Source of the DNA: E44-bin32 sp041573795
Lineage (GTDB): Bacteria > Chloroflexota > Anaerolineae > Anaerolineales > E44-bin32
Length of the DNA: 16,733 nucleotides
Assembly (NCBI GenBank): GCA_041573795.1
Contig: JBFFQB010000073.1
Span: 1 to 16,733 of the forward strand
Direction of reading: 5' to 3'
Position 1 is the first letter of the stretch; each line of letters starts with the position of its first letter. The notes below the pieces were generated by a model. That model did no database searches, had not been told where the DNA came from, and saw only the letters and a list, made by a program, of their open reading frames with translations. Of the stretch, positions 1 through 7,553 are shown in pieces. The translations under genes were made by a program, and so were the position numbers.

Positions 1-140
1 AACGGACGGAAATCCGCATTGCCCGACAACGCACTGTACTTCGTGATCGCAGCCGTCAGGGTCGTCTTCCCATGGTCGATGTGCCCCATCGTCCCGACGT
101 TCATGTGCGGCTTCGTTCGCTCAAATGTTTCCTTGGCCAT
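1..140 (-). CDS. tuf: Elongation factor Tu, N-terminal fragment (cut by window edge)
   Basis: EF-Tu is the GTPase that carries aminoacyl-tRNA to the ribosomal A site. Only the first 46 codons lie in the window; the gene runs off the left edge. The visible protein starts MAKETFERTKPHMNVG and contains the P-loop (G1) motif as GTMGHIDHGKTT at residues 17-28. The usual Ile of GTIGH is Met here. The ATG at 140 is preceded by AGGAG about ten bases upstream and by a second GGAG closer in. It lies 38 bases downstream of the fusA stop, the classic last position of the str operon. I see no promoter or terminator in the fusA-tuf gap, so it is probably cotranscribed with fusA. Identification is very secure despite truncation. 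Confidence 0.96.
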   Translation of the reverse strand, partial: MAKETFERTKPHMNVGTMGHIDHGKTTLTAAITKYSALSGNADFRP

Positions 141-178
141 GTCTTCTCCGACTCCTTAAATAATAGCGATTGGTCTGG

Positions 179-2260
179 TTAGGCGCGTGCCCCGACCAGG
201 AGTTTCTCGGTGACTTTCTCAGCCACCTCGGCGTAATGATGAAATTCCATGGTGAACGCTCCACGACCCTGGGTCATGGAACGCAGATCTGTCGCATATC
301 CGAACATTTCCGCCAGTGGGGTCATGGCACGAATAGCTTGAAAACCACCGGGGCGACTCTCGATTCCTTCAATTCCTGCCCGCCGGGCGGACAAGTCTCC
401 AGTAATATCACCCGTGTGGGCTTCGGGAACGACAACTTCAATTTCCATCATCGGTTCCAACAACACCGGTTTCGCCCGCTGAATGCCTTCCTTGAAGGCC
501 TGCGAACCAGCAACTTTGAAGGCCAGCTCGCTCGAATCGACTTCATGGAAAGATCCATCAATCAAGCTTACACTTACATCGATCACCGGATATCCCGCCA
601 AGACACCTGCCTCGGCAGATTCGCGGATCCCCTTCTCAACTGCCGGAATGTACTCTTTGGGGATTGTCCCGCCTCTGATCTTGTCTTCGAACTGAATTCC
701 AGATCCAGGTTCCCCAGGCTCCAGTGAAATAACCACGTGTGCAAATTGACCGCGTCCACCGGTTTGCTTTACATAGCGCTGCTCAATTTCGGGAACCGCT
801 TTACGAATCGATTCACGGAACGCAACACGCGGTCGACCAATGTTGGCCTGTACTTTGAATTCGCGTTGCATACGGTCAAGGAGCACTTCCAGGTGAAGCT
901 CGCCCATTCCTGAAATTAAGGTCTGTCCCGTGTTCTCATCTACGCCCACCCGGAAGGTGGGATCTTCTTCAGAGAGCTTCTTCAGTGCCTCACCCATGCG
1001 ATCTTGATCAGCTATGGTTTTAGGTTCAATCGCTACCAGGATCACCGGTTCTGGGAAGCTGATCGTCTCGAGCAAGATTGGATTGGCCGCTTCACAAAGG
1101 GTATCCCCGGTGAAGGTTTGTTTCATCCCCAGGACTGCACCGATATCACCAGCAGTCACTTCTTCGAGATCCTCACGCCGATCAGCGTACATGCGTAAAA
1201 GCCGGCCCACGCGCTCACGCTTCTGTGAGGTCGAGTTGTAAACAGTCGAGCCCTTGGTTAACTTTCCGGAGTAAACCCGGAAGTATGCCAAGCGTCCTAC
1301 ATAAGGATCGGTAACGATCTTGAACACCAGTGCGCTGAGCGATGCATCATCACTCGGCGGTCGTGAGATTTCTTCATCTGTATCGGGTTTGAAACCGACG
1401 ACATCAGGAATATCGACAGGTGAAGGCAAGTAATCGACGACACCATCCAGAAGCAGTTGAACGCCCTTGTTGCGCAGCGCTGAACCGCAGAACACCGGCG
1501 TTGCCTGGCCGGAAATGACCGCCCGGCGTAGTGCGCCTTTCAGTTCGTCGGTTGTCAGTGCCTGGCCTTCAATGAACTTTTCAGTCAGGGTATCGTCGGT
1601 CTCGGCAATGGCTTCAATCATCGCCTGCCGATGTTTTTTTGCATCCTCGAGCATATCAGCGGGAATGTTGCTGCGCTCGGGTTTATCGCCCAATTCGTCG
1701 GTCCAGACCACCATGCTCTCATCGATCAAATCGATGACACCCTTAAACTTGGCTTCTGCACCAATTGGCATTTGGATAGCGATGGGGTTGGCAGCTAGTC
1801 GGTCACGGATCATATCGATCGTCTTATAGAACGATGCCCCCACTCGATCCATCTTATTTACGAAGCACATACGCGGAACCTTGTAAAGGTCGGCCTGGCG
1901 CCAAACGGTTTCGGATTGCGGTTCCACACCCTGAACGGCGTCGAAAATAACAACACCGCCGTCTAGTACACGCAAGGATCGTTGTACCTCGGCGGTGAAA
2001 TCAATGTGCCCGGGGGTATCAATGATATTGATAACGTGGTCATTCCAGGTTGCCGTAACTGCTGCAGAGACGATCGTGATACCCCGCTCGCGCTCCTGCT
2101 CCATCCAGTCGGTCACGGTCGTTCCATCATCAACCGAACCCAGGCGATGCGTTCGACCGGTGTAATACAATACCCGCTCGGTCGTCGTCGTCTTCCCGGC
2201 GTCGATGTGAGCGATGATACCAATATTACGGTACTGTTCGAGTGGAGCTTGGCGTGCCAT
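179..2260 (-). CDS. fusA: Elongation factor G
   Basis: Translocation GTPase that moves tRNA and mRNA after peptide-bond formation and also works in ribosome recycling. The 693-residue length is normal for bacterial EF-G. GTPase motifs are intact: P-loop AHIDAGKTTTTER (17-29), switch I RGIT (60-63 region), DTPGHIDF (81-88), NKMDR (135-139), and the G5-like GSAL near 255-260. Domain IV carries the GRGQFAHVVIS stretch and the GGTIPKEYIPAVEKG segment; the C-terminal domain V is complete. The ATG at 2260 is 40 bases after the rpsG stop, with only a modest Shine-Dalgarno (AGG). Upstream are rpsL and rpsG and downstream is tuf, the standard str operon order. There is no sign of a second, mitochondrial-type or resistance-type paralogue here. 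Confidence 0.98.
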   Translation of the reverse strand: MARQAPLEQYRNIGIIAHIDAGKTTTTERVLYYTGRTHRLGSVDDGTTVTDWMEQERERGITIVSAAVTATWNDHVINIIDTPGHIDFTAEVQRSLRVLDGGVVIFDAVQGVEPQSETVWRQADLYKVPRMCFVNKMDRVGASFYKTIDMIRDRLAANPIAIQMPIGAEAKFKGVIDLIDESMVVWTDELGDKPERSNIPADMLEDAKKHRQAMIEAIAETDDTLTEKFIEGQALTTDELKGALRRAVISGQATPVFCGSALRNKGVQLLLDGVVDYLPSPVDIPDVVGFKPDTDEEISRPPSDDASLSALVFKIVTDPYVGRLAYFRVYSGKLTKGSTVYNSTSQKRERVGRLLRMYADRREDLEEVTAGDIGAVLGMKQTFTGDTLCEAANPILLETISFPEPVILVAIEPKTIADQDRMGEALKKLSEEDPTFRVGVDENTGQTLISGMGELHLEVLLDRMQREFKVQANIGRPRVAFRESIRKAVPEIEQRYVKQTGGRGQFAHVVISLEPGEPGSGIQFEDKIRGGTIPKEYIPAVEKGIRESAEAGVLAGYPVIDVSVSLIDGSFHEVDSSELAFKVAGSQAFKEGIQRAKPVLLEPMMEIEVVVPEAHTGDITGDLSARRAGIEGIESRPGGFQAIRAMTPLAEMFGYATDLRSMTQGRGAFTMEFHHYAEVAEKVTEKLLVGARA

Positions 2261-2300
2261 AGTTCAACCTAAACCGGAAAAACCGATTATCCTCTTCCTT

Positions 2301-2768
2301 TTACCAACGGTAATGAGCAAACGCTCGGTTGGCCTCGGCCATTCGATGCGTATCTTCACGTTTCTTAATCGCGGCACCGGTATTGTTGGCCGCATCTACT
2401 AATTCGCCGGCTAATTTCTCTGCCATTGACTTGCCTGGCCGCGCTTGCGCTGAAGCTAAGATCCAGCGCATTGCGAGCGCAACTCGACGATTGGGGCTGA
2501 CTTCAACCGGAACCTGGTAGGTCGCGCCACCAACCCGGCGGGGTTTGACCTCAAGAACCGGGGAGACGTTGCGAATCGCCTCTTCATATACTTCGAGGCC
2601 TGGTCGCTTTGCCCTTTCCTCGGCGATCTCTAATGCATCATAGAGGATCGTGGTCGCCGTGCTCCTTTTGCCGCGTTTCATGAGGCGATTGATCATGTTC
2701 GTGACCAAGGGACTCTTGTAGCGAACATCCGGTTCTAACTTGCGCTTTTCAGGTTTTGTCCTTCTCAT
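2301..2768 (-). CDS. rpsG: 30S ribosomal protein S7
   Basis: Primary binding protein for the 3' major domain of 16S rRNA and part of the mRNA exit channel. The product is 155 residues (usual 155-156), starts MRRTKPEKRKLEPD and keeps the family signature of basic N-terminus, GGATYQVPVEV near residues 80-90, and AIKKREDTHRMAEANRAF at the C-terminus. The ATG at 2768 is preceded by AGGA and GGAG within about 12 bases. The gene lies 66 bases downstream of rpsL; that gap contains an imperfect hairpin (2795-2825). In E. coli, S7 represses its operon by binding the S12-S7 intercistronic RNA, so the hairpin may be an analogous site (inference). Confidence 0.98.
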   Translation of the reverse strand: MRRTKPEKRKLEPDVRYKSPLVTNMINRLMKRGKRSTATTILYDALEIAEERAKRPGLEVYEEAIRNVSPVLEVKPRRVGGATYQVPVEVSPNRRVALAMRWILASAQARPGKSMAEKLAGELVDAANNTGAAIKKREDTHRMAEANRAFAHYRW

Positions 2769-2794
2769 CTTCCTGGCTCCATGTTACGCACATA

Positions 2795-2825
2795 CTTCCG
2801 GTCGCTGTACCACTGGCGACCGAAG
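2795..2825 (-). promoter_or_regulatory. Hairpin in the rpsL-rpsG intercistronic RNA
   Basis: Arms CTTCGGTCGC (2825-2816 on the minus strand) and GCGACCGGAAG (2805-2795) pair over ten base pairs with one bulged base, closing a 10-base loop. It lies in the 66-base gap just upstream of the rpsG ribosome-binding site. In E. coli this gap is where S7 binds to autoregulate the str operon. Sequence similarity to that site was not tested, so the functional call is an inference. Confidence 0.5.
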
Positions 2826-2834
2826 GATCTGTCA

Positions 2835-3254
2835 TTATGCTCTCGGCTTCTTGCCACCGTACTTTGATCGACCTTGACGGCGATCATCCACGCCGAGACT
2901 ATCAAGGGTGCCGCGCACGATATGATAGCGTACTCCTGGGAGGTCCTTAACACGCCCACCTCGCACCAGCACAACGGAGTGTTCCTGAAGCGAATGTCCC
3001 TCCCCAGGAATATATGCCGTCACCTCGATATTATTCGTCAGACGCACGCGAGCCACCTTGCGCAAAGCCGAATTAGGCTTTTTGGGTGTCTGGGTACGGA
3101 CTTGAGTACACACGCCACGCTTCTGCGGCGCACCTTTCGCCTGTGGTACACGTCGCTGCTTGATCGAATTAAAGATGTACTGAAACGCCGGAGATTTACT
3201 CTTGGAGCGCTTTTCTTTACGTCCTCTTCGAACGAGTTGATTTATCGTGGGCAC
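2835..3254 (-). CDS. rpsL: 30S ribosomal protein S12, GTG start
   Basis: Decoding-centre protein of the small subunit. I chose the GTG at 3254 because GGGAGG sits eight bases upstream and the product then begins (M)PTINQLVRRGRK, the standard S12 N-terminus. An in-frame ATG at 3332 would add 26 unrelated residues and has no ribosome-binding site. The 139-residue product is longer than E. coli S12 (124). About 15 extra residues lie between positions 25 and 40, before the conserved PQKRGVCT. The core TPKKPNSALRK, PGEGHSLQEHS and GGRVKDLPGVRYH motifs are intact. Lys58, equivalent to E. coli Lys43, is wild type, so streptomycin sensitivity is expected at this position. It is the first gene of the str operon, about 130 bases from its promoter. 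Confidence 0.97.
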   Translation of the reverse strand: MPTINQLVRRGRKEKRSKSKSPAFQYIFNSIKQRRVPQAKGAPQKRGVCTQVRTQTPKKPNSALRKVARVRLTNNIEVTAYIPGEGHSLQEHSVVLVRGGRVKDLPGVRYHIVRGTLDSLGVDDRRQGRSKYGGKKPRA

Positions 3255-3265
3255 GTTCAACCTCC
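3255..3265 (-). promoter_or_regulatory. Ribosome-binding site deciding the rpsL GTG start
   Basis: GGGAGG lies eight bases before the GTG at 3254 on the minus strand. This fixes the start codon in preference to the upstream in-frame ATG at 3332. Confidence 0.8.
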
Positions 3266-3291
3266 CGTTATTGTTCCCTTCGCAGTAAGGA

Positions 3292-3317
3292 AGGCCATCG
3301 GACGTGCGCGATGGCCT
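3292..3317 (-). promoter_or_regulatory. Leader hairpin upstream of rpsL
   Basis: Perfect 9-bp arms AGGCCATCG (3317-3309 on the minus strand) and its complement CGATGGCCT (3300-3292) enclose an 8-base loop. The hairpin is inside the roughly 130-base 5' leader of the str operon, between promoter and ribosome-binding site. It is followed by a pyrimidine-rich stretch (TCCTTAC) rather than a clean T-run, so it could be a weak attenuator, a protein-binding site or an mRNA-stabilising hairpin. I do not recognise it as a known leader family. Confidence 0.55.
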
Positions 3318-3392
3318 CGCCTTGCAACTCATTTATTCGATTCGGGCAGGCAGTCTTCCTTGTCCACCCGCGCGATCGGATCAAGGGTCCGA

Positions 3393-3421
3393 ATTCTACC
3401 ACGCTGGCTTTTGGCCGTCAA
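3393..3421 (-). promoter_or_regulatory. Sigma-70-type promoter of the str operon (extended -10)
   Basis: Minus-strand -35 TTGACG (3421-3416), exactly 17 bases, then -10 TAGAAT (3398-3393), each one mismatch from consensus. The -10 is preceded by TG at the extended position. The predicted start is near 3386, about 130 bases upstream of rpsL, and the element lies in the 199-base gap after the rpoB stop. The design nearly matches the rpoB promoter. Confidence 0.8.
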
Positions 3422-3453
3422 GAACAGACGTTCGACCCTGCCAGCAACCTATC

Positions 3454-6400
3454 CTAGAGCTTTGGGTCCATGTCCAGTAAGCCTAAGCCAAGGCGTGCCG
3501 GGCGCGTGCGCTCTTCTTCCTTACCAAAGCGGATCAACTCTCCGTCGTCAGCGATAGCCTCAACCGACAAACCCAGGCTTTGCAACTCCTTGACCAAGAC
3601 ACGGAAGGAAGCCGGCACGCCCGGCTCTTCCACAGGTTCTCCCTTTACGATGGCTTCGTAGGTCTTCACGCGACCCTGAACATCGTCGGATTTCACCGTC
3701 AGCATCTCTTGCAGGGTATGTGCGGCACCATACGCTTCAAGTGCCCATACTTCCATCTCACCGAACCGCTGGCCACCAAACTGCGCTTTACCACCAAGTG
3801 GTTGCTGTGTAACCAGAGAATAGGGTCCGGTTGAGCGTGCATGCACCTTATCTTCGACAAGGTGGTGAAGTTTCATCATTAATACCCGCCCGATCGTGAC
3901 AGGCTGATCATAAGGAAGCCCGTTCTTTCCATCCATTAAGATCTGCTTACCCAGGATGGGAATGGGGTCTCCAGTCTCAAGCGTGAGTTCGTCGGCGAAT
4001 TGACGAAGTGACTCAAGGCTCTTGATATTGCCTGTTTTGCGATCATGGGTCTCGCCCCAAATGCGCAGACAAGCCTCAATTGCAGCCTCGTCGTAGGGCA
4101 GTCGATCGGCTGCCTCGATCTCGCTATCCTCGAATAGCAGGATCCCCTCAGGATCAAAATCCTTCTCGGCAAGCCATTCACGCAAGGCGGCTCGTTTGGC
4201 GTAGATCGGGTCGGTCGCTAGTAGATCGAGGTCTATTTTCTTTTTTGAGAGCCAATTCTCGAGGTAGATCCGCCGAACTTCGTCATCATCCTCGAAGGCT
4301 TCTTCTTCATAGAATCCTTCAGTTTTGACCCACTCCCAGGCGCGCTGAGCAACCTCCATCCAAGCACGATCGATCAACCAGGCCCGGGCTAGTTCGGCCT
4401 CTATCTCAATTTCATCTGCGCCATCGAAAGCAGGTGTGACAGCACGGAATCCCAAGTGCTCTGCCGCCCATCCCAGATGGGCTTCCAGAATCTGCCCGAT
4501 GTTCATTCGTCCAGGCACACCCAGAGGGTTAAGGATCAGGTCGATCGGGGTTCCGTCTTCTAAGAAGGGCATGTCCTCCACAGGAACGACCTTCGAGATG
4601 ACGCCCTTGTTGCCATGTCGCCCGGCCATCTTATCTCCTTCTGTGGCCTTGCGTTTTTGGGCAACCGAAACACGAACCATTTTCTCAACACCCGCCGGTA
4701 GGTCACGATGCTCCTCGCGGGTGAACACTTTGACATCTACCACTTTGCCGCGTTCTCCGTGAGGCATGCGCAGGGAGGTATCTTTTACCTCTCTTGCTTT
4801 CTCACCAAATATCGCCCGCAGCAACTTCTCTTCTGGTGTAAGTTCCTTTTCACCTTTCGGTGTGATCTTGCCCACCAGGATGTCATTCGGCCCCACCTCG
4901 GCACCAACACGGATGATGCCATCTTCGTTCAAATCCCTGAGAGCGTCATCACCGACATTTGGAATGTCGTAGGTTATTTCTTCAGGGCCAAGCTTGGTAT
5001 CGCGCGCCTCAACTTCATGCTTCTCGATGTGGACCGAAGTGTACTTGTCATTTTGAACAAGACGTTCGGAGATCAAGATTGCATCTTCGAAATCTCCACC
5101 CTCCCAGGAGATAAAGCCCGTGAGCACATTCTGCCCCAGCGCCAGTTCACCATTTGCGGTTGAAGATGAATCAGCGATCACATCCCCGAGATGGACCCGT
5201 TGCCCTTTCACCACTGCCGGGCGTTGATCGATGCAAGTGCTCTGGTTCGAGCGATCAAACTTGCGCAAGCTATAGGTCTTGGTGTTTTTACCCGAACGTA
5301 TCACCACGCTACTGCCTGTGACTGATTCAACTTCCCCTTCAACGTCGGCCAGGATGACCTGACCCGAATCGATGGCTGCATAGCGCTCCATGCCCGTAGA
5401 GACAAGTGGAACCTCGGGTCGTATGAGTGGGACCGCCTGGGTCTGCATGTTGGAGCCCATCAGGGCCCGGTTGGCATCGTCATGCTCAAGGAAGGGGATT
5501 AAGGCTGCGCTTACACCAACGATTTGGCGTGGCGCAACATCCATGTAGTCGATGCGGTCAGGTGTAGCAAATAAGAAATCGCCATGGTAACGGCAGGAAG
5601 CGCGTCTGCGCACAAATTCGTAGTTGTCACTCAAGGGCGCATTAGCCTGGGCGATCATGAAGCGATCCTCTTCATCGGCTGCCAAATACACGATTTCCTG
5701 GGAAACAAAGGGCACGATCGGGATGGGTTCCTCGTTCTTCTCAAGCTTCTTGGCGATCGCCTCGGTGATCACCTCGCCGGCCTTAACGGTAACTGTGCGG
5801 GCGCGTGGAACCTTGACATCCTCACGAGCCACCCGCCCGACTAGATCCGGATCGCTAGGATCCAGCTCGCGAATGACTTTACGATAAGGCGTCTCGATGA
5901 AGCCAAAACTGTTGACACGAGCGTAGGAGGCCAGTCGGCCGATCAAGCCGATATTCGGACCTTCGGGGGTCTCGATCGGACAAATTCGTCCATAGTGCGA
6001 GTGGTGTACGTCGCGCACATCAAAGCCGGCACGCTCGCGACGAAGACCGCCAGGACCAAGCGCCGAAAGCGTACGCTTATGCCGTAGCTCGGCAAGAGGA
6101 TTGGTTTGATCCATGAATTGGGAGAGCTGGCTCGATCCAAAGAATTCGCGCAGGGAGGCAACGACCGGGCGAATATTGATTAATGACACCGGGGAGATCT
6201 GATCTTGATCTCGAATGGACATGCGTTCCAGGATGACGCGTTCCATGCGCCGCAGCCCTACACGCAGCTTTCCTTGAATAAGTTCACCCACGGTCTTGAC
6301 TCGGCGATTGCCCAAGTGGTCGATATCATCCGGATCTACAACGCCGTTATTGATCAGGATCAGGCGTTCTACCAGACGGACAAGATCCCAGGTCGATACA

Positions 6401-7362
6401 CGACGATGATCGAGGGGAACAGTTTTATGAAGGTCAAGCTTCTGATTTAGTTTATAGCGACCCACACGTTCGAGATCGTAGCGGCGCTGATCAAATAGCT
6501 GATCCTGGAGGTATTCGCGGGCATTATCAAGAGTTGCCGGATCACCCGGTCGCATGCGTCGATAAAACTCAATCAAGGCTTCTTCGGCTAAGGTTCTGCC
6601 CTCCTTGATCTCCCATGTTGGTTCCTGGCGGATTGTCGTTTGGATAAAAGGGTGATCAGGGTTCGTGTCGGCCTCTGCAAAAAGTGCCAAGATCTCCTCA
6701 TCCGATCCTTCTTTGATCGGGCTCTTTTTCAGCCCATCATCCACCGCAGCAAGGGCTCGCAGCAGGATGGTTACGGGGACTGTCCGCTTGCGATTGAATT
6801 TCAATGTAAGGTAATCGCTCTTGCGAGTCTCGAACTCCATCCAGGCACCACGATCAGGGATCAGCTTTGCAGCCGCCAGCCTTCGTCCGGTCGCACGATC
6901 TTCCGGAGCCTCGAAATATACCCCAGGTGAACGGATCAACTGTGAGACGACTACTCGTTCGGTACCATTAATAATGAAGGTGCCCTTCTCGGTCATGATC
7001 GGGAAGTCGCCCAGGAAGATATCCTGCTGAATCGGTTCTGGGACTTCTGAGCCGGCGAGTAAAACCGAGACATAGAGCGGAGCTGAGTAGGTCAGATCTC
7101 GCTCAACGCACTCCTCAATATCATGCTTGGGATCCTCGTACCAGTATTTAAGCTTGAATTCCTTACTTTCCGGTGTGTTACCCGGGAAGAACAACTTCAT
7201 CCCGCCGTTGTATGAGATGATTGGTGAAATCTCATCAAAGAGTTCGGACAAGCCTTCTTCCTTCAACCATCGAAAGGAATCCAGTTGGACATCGATCAAA
7301 TTGGGGAGATCATAGACTTCCGGAATTCGGGAGTACCATTTTTGCTCCGGGATGGATGCCAT
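3454..7362 (-). CDS. rpoB: DNA-directed RNA polymerase subunit beta
   Basis: Catalytic-core subunit of RNA polymerase, 1302 residues. The protein starts MASIPEQKWYSRIPEVYDLP; the ATG at 7362 is preceded by GAGGAG about eight bases upstream. Recognisable regions: SRLIRSPGVYF-like segment QLIRSPGVYF (141-150), the rifampicin-pocket region (409-475) with GSSQLSQFMDQ and SALGPGGL, active-centre FEDAIL (758-763), KITPKGEKELTPEE (832-845), AGRHGNKGVIS (913-923), and the C-terminal GGKAQFGGQRFGEMEVWALE (1190-1209). Two oddities: Thr431 replaces the Arg equivalent to E. coli Arg529, and residues about 983-1140 hold a large acidic, Trp-rich insertion. The gene is not followed by rpoC; after a 199-base gap comes rpsL. 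It is preceded by a lytic transglycosylase, not by rplL. It has its own promoter and a structured leader. Confidence 0.98.
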   Translation of the reverse strand: MASIPEQKWYSRIPEVYDLPNLIDVQLDSFRWLKEEGLSELFDEISPIISYNGGMKLFFPGNTPESKEFKLKYWYEDPKHDIEECVERDLTYSAPLYVSVLLAGSEVPEPIQQDIFLGDFPIMTEKGTFIINGTERVVVSQLIRSPGVYFEAPEDRATGRRLAAAKLIPDRGAWMEFETRKSDYLTLKFNRKRTVPVTILLRALAAVDDGLKKSPIKEGSDEEILALFAEADTNPDHPFIQTTIRQEPTWEIKEGRTLAEEALIEFYRRMRPGDPATLDNAREYLQDQLFDQRRYDLERVGRYKLNQKLDLHKTVPLDHRRVSTWDLVRLVERLILINNGVVDPDDIDHLGNRRVKTVGELIQGKLRVGLRRMERVILERMSIRDQDQISPVSLINIRPVVASLREFFGSSQLSQFMDQTNPLAELRHKRTLSALGPGGLRRERAGFDVRDVHHSHYGRICPIETPEGPNIGLIGRLASYARVNSFGFIETPYRKVIRELDPSDPDLVGRVAREDVKVPRARTVTVKAGEVITEAIAKKLEKNEEPIPIVPFVSQEIVYLAADEEDRFMIAQANAPLSDNYEFVRRRASCRYHGDFLFATPDRIDYMDVAPRQIVGVSAALIPFLEHDDANRALMGSNMQTQAVPLIRPEVPLVSTGMERYAAIDSGQVILADVEGEVESVTGSSVVIRSGKNTKTYSLRKFDRSNQSTCIDQRPAVVKGQRVHLGDVIADSSSTANGELALGQNVLTGFISWEGGDFEDAILISERLVQNDKYTSVHIEKHEVEARDTKLGPEEITYDIPNVGDDALRDLNEDGIIRVGAEVGPNDILVGKITPKGEKELTPEEKLLRAIFGEKAREVKDTSLRMPHGERGKVVDVKVFTREEHRDLPAGVEKMVRVSVAQKRKATEGDKMAGRHGNKGVISKVVPVEDMPFLEDGTPIDLILNPLGVPGRMNIGQILEAHLGWAAEHLGFRAVTPAFDGADEIEIEAELARAWLIDRAWMEVAQRAWEWVKTEGFYEEEAFEDDDEVRRIYLENWLSKKKIDLDLLATDPIYAKRAALREWLAEKDFDPEGILLFEDSEIEAADRLPYDEAAIEACLRIWGETHDRKTGNIKSLESLRQFADELTLETGDPIPILGKQILMDGKNGLPYDQPVTIGRVLMMKLHHLVEDKVHARSTGPYSLVTQQPLGGKAQFGGQRFGEMEVWALEAYGAAHTLQEMLTVKSDDVQGRVKTYEAIVKGEPVEEPGVPASFRVLVKELQSLGLSVEAIADDGELIRFGKEEERTRPARLGLGLLDMDPKL

Positions 7363-7376
7363 GCGTTCAACTCCTC
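7363..7376 (-). promoter_or_regulatory. Ribosome-binding site of rpoB
   Basis: GAGGAG on the minus strand, about eight bases before the ATG at 7362. It supports this start and lies about 40 bases downstream of the leader hairpin's T-run. Confidence 0.75.
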
Positions 7377-7411
7377 ATCGAACTGAATAATTGGTCTACG
7401 AAGGGAAACAA

Positions 7412-7461
7412 CAAAAAGCGGGTAAATCCCGGTCTTCGCGCAAGCAGGACCGGTTCCCGCT
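7412..7461 (-). terminator. Attenuator-like intrinsic terminator in the rpoB leader
   Basis: On the minus strand AGCGGG (7461-7456) pairs with CCCGCT (7422-7417). Inside it CCGGTC (7453-7448) pairs with GACCGG (7434-7429). The outer arm runs straight into TTTTT (7417-7413). This two-part GC-rich hairpin followed by a U-tract has the form of a Rho-independent terminator, but it lies between the rpoB promoter and the rpoB start. An upstream segment CGGTT (7471-7467) can pair with AACCG (7455-7451), which is part of the terminator's 5' side, so a competing antiterminator fold is possible. Constitutive terminator versus regulated attenuator cannot be settled from sequence. Confidence 0.65.
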
Positions 7462-7524
7462 ATATAAACCGAACGCAGAAAACGCCCTTCGCCAAACCTT
7501 GATAACCTTTGACTGCAATCCTAC

Positions 7525-7553
7525 ATTCTATCATCGAATTTTATACCTGTCGA
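7525..7553 (-). promoter_or_regulatory. Sigma-70-type promoter of rpoB (extended -10)
   Basis: Minus-strand -35 TCGACA (7553-7548), 17 bases, -10 TAGAAT (7530-7525), with TG in the extended -10 position. Predicted start near 7518, giving a leader of about 155 bases. Confidence 0.75.

Noticed and set aside
170..727. Plus-strand open frame of 185 codons opposite the 3' end of fusA
   Set aside because: It lies wholly antisense to the strongly conserved EF-G gene, has no ribosome-binding site and its product resembles no family.
2835..3332. Longer S12 from the ATG at 3332
   Set aside because: The extra 26 residues match nothing in S12, no ribosome-binding site precedes this ATG, and it lies across the leader hairpin; the GTG at 3254 has GGGAGG.
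3255..3453. A remnant of rpoC or a tRNA in the rpoB-rpsL gap
   Set aside because: The 199 bases hold only promoter and leader elements; no tRNA cloverleaf and no beta'-like peptide are visible.
2874..3557. Plus-strand open frame of 227 codons across rpsL, the str promoter and the rpoB end
   Set aside because: Antisense to conserved genes and through a promoter region; Arg/Leu/Ser-rich translation typical of a reverse-strand shadow.
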